From Dehalococcoides mccartyi (GTDB lineage: Bacteria > Chloroflexota > Dehalococcoidia > UBA2979): DNA of 13,535 nt. Where the stretch lies: positions 1 through 13,535 of the forward strand of contig CAMDAY010000034.1 of NCBI GenBank assembly GCA_945888895.1, given 5' to 3'. Position 1 is the stretch's first letter. Every line of letters starts with the position of its first letter. This document shows positions 13,071-13,535 of this stretch, in pieces. The notes below the pieces were generated by a model that saw only the letters and a program-made list of their open reading frames with translations, made no database searches and was not told the DNA's origin. The position numbers and the translations under genes are program-made.

Positions 13071-13535
13071 TACGGCGTGCGCGCGGGGTACTCGAACGAC
13101 ATGTCGCGATCGAAGACGCCGCTGTACGGGGTGATCTGCGTGTTGCGCGGGGCGGCGAGGAAGACGCGCAGCTCGTCCCGCGTCTGCCCGCCCTGCTTCC
13201 ACACATCGACGCCGGTCGAGCGCTTCGAGGCGTCGCCTCCGGGCAGGTAAGTGAACCGCAGCGAGACAGTCTTCCCGTCGGGGACGACCACCATGCCTGA
13301 CAGCACGGAGACGCCATTCGCCACCACGAGACCGGGCGGGCTGCTGAAACCCTGCATCTCCTCGAAGGTGCTCCCGGCGGGGACGTAGATGCGGACGTAG
13401 TTGCCGAACACGCCGGGCATGGACACCATCCGCTTTCGCTCGTGATCCCACAGCTCTCCACCAACGCCGAGGCGGCGATAGCGTGCGCCGCTGAACGTCG
13501 ATCGCTCGTTCGTCCACCGCACGAGGACGTCGACC
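13070..13535 (-). CDS. C-terminal part of a DUF4012-like protein, cut by the window edge
   Basis: The frame is open from the right edge, giving about 154 visible residues ending at TAG (13072-13070); the start is outside the window. A GTG at 13522 is not a credible start, because the family resemblance continues through it (VLVRWTNERSTF). Visible features are NERSTFSGARY, ELWDHERKRMV, then FGNYVRIYVPAGSTFEEMQGF, a VSVLSGMVVVPDGKTVSLRFTY beta stretch and a polar C-terminus. This resembles the C-terminal beta domain of DUF4012 proteins, large envelope proteins of actinobacteria and Chloroflexota often near polysaccharide or sortase genes. The biochemical function of DUF4012 is not established. 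The call rests on the YVRIYVP-GS block and overall layout. Confidence 0.6.
   Translation of the reverse strand, partial: VDVLVRWTNERSTFSGARYRRLGVGGELWDHERKRMVSMPGVFGNYVRIYVPAGSTFEEMQGFSSPPGLVVANGVSVLSGMVVVPDGKTVSLRFTYLPGGDASKRSTGVDVWKQGGQTRDELRVFLAAPRNTQITPYSGVFDRDMSFEYPARTP

Overview
The window is very GC-rich bacterial DNA with densely packed genes on both strands. Several features suggest a Chloroflexota bacterium: a class F-like sortase with its own anchored surface protein, a DUF4012-type protein, kinase-fold/RodZ and FHA/SEDS envelope genes, a large ATP-binding LuxR-type regulator, and the general codon style. A deep-branching actinobacterium is the main alternative. No rRNA, tRNA, CRISPR array, transposase or phage gene was seen, and no marker gene fixes the taxonomy.

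Left part (1-2645): an envelope-growth locus. A FHA membrane protein and the start of a probable SEDS (FtsW/RodA-type) polytopic protein run leftward with an ATGA overlap. Divergently, a membrane pseudokinase with a RodZ-like outer domain is coupled, again by an ATGA overlap, to a very small kinase-fold protein that keeps its catalytic residues. Middle part (2653-7834): metabolic genes. These are a cupin, an aldo/keto reductase, an alpha/beta hydrolase, and a leftward run of a GIY-YIG-like protein, an acyl-CoA dehydrogenase and a PHP-domain phosphoesterase. A palindromic extragenic repeat flanked by 13-bp direct repeats lies between the last two. Between the hydrolase and the PHP gene (4968-5484) is a gene graveyard. 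The first part of a GmhB/HisB-type HAD phosphatase is joined, out of frame, to the last ~65 codons of a nucleotide-sugar dehydratase/epimerase, which looks like a deletion scar through a former sugar operon.

Right part (8003-13535): an XRE repressor-like gene lies divergent to a 954-residue LuxR-type ATP-binding regulator, sharing an AT-rich region with palindromes. Then comes a secreted, C-terminally anchored small protein with a noncanonical PAKTG sorting motif, two very strong tandem hairpins, a class F-like sortase, and a convergent DUF4012-like gene cut by the window edge. The small protein and the sortase probably form an enzyme-substrate pair.

The only gene-free stretch over 300 bases is 4968-5484, which holds the two gene remnants and a candidate promoter. 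The strongest leads are the pseudokinase-RodZ/mini-kinase/FHA/SEDS module, the sortase with its atypical substrate, the chimeric remnant, and the GIY-YIG-like gene coupled to an acyl-CoA dehydrogenase.
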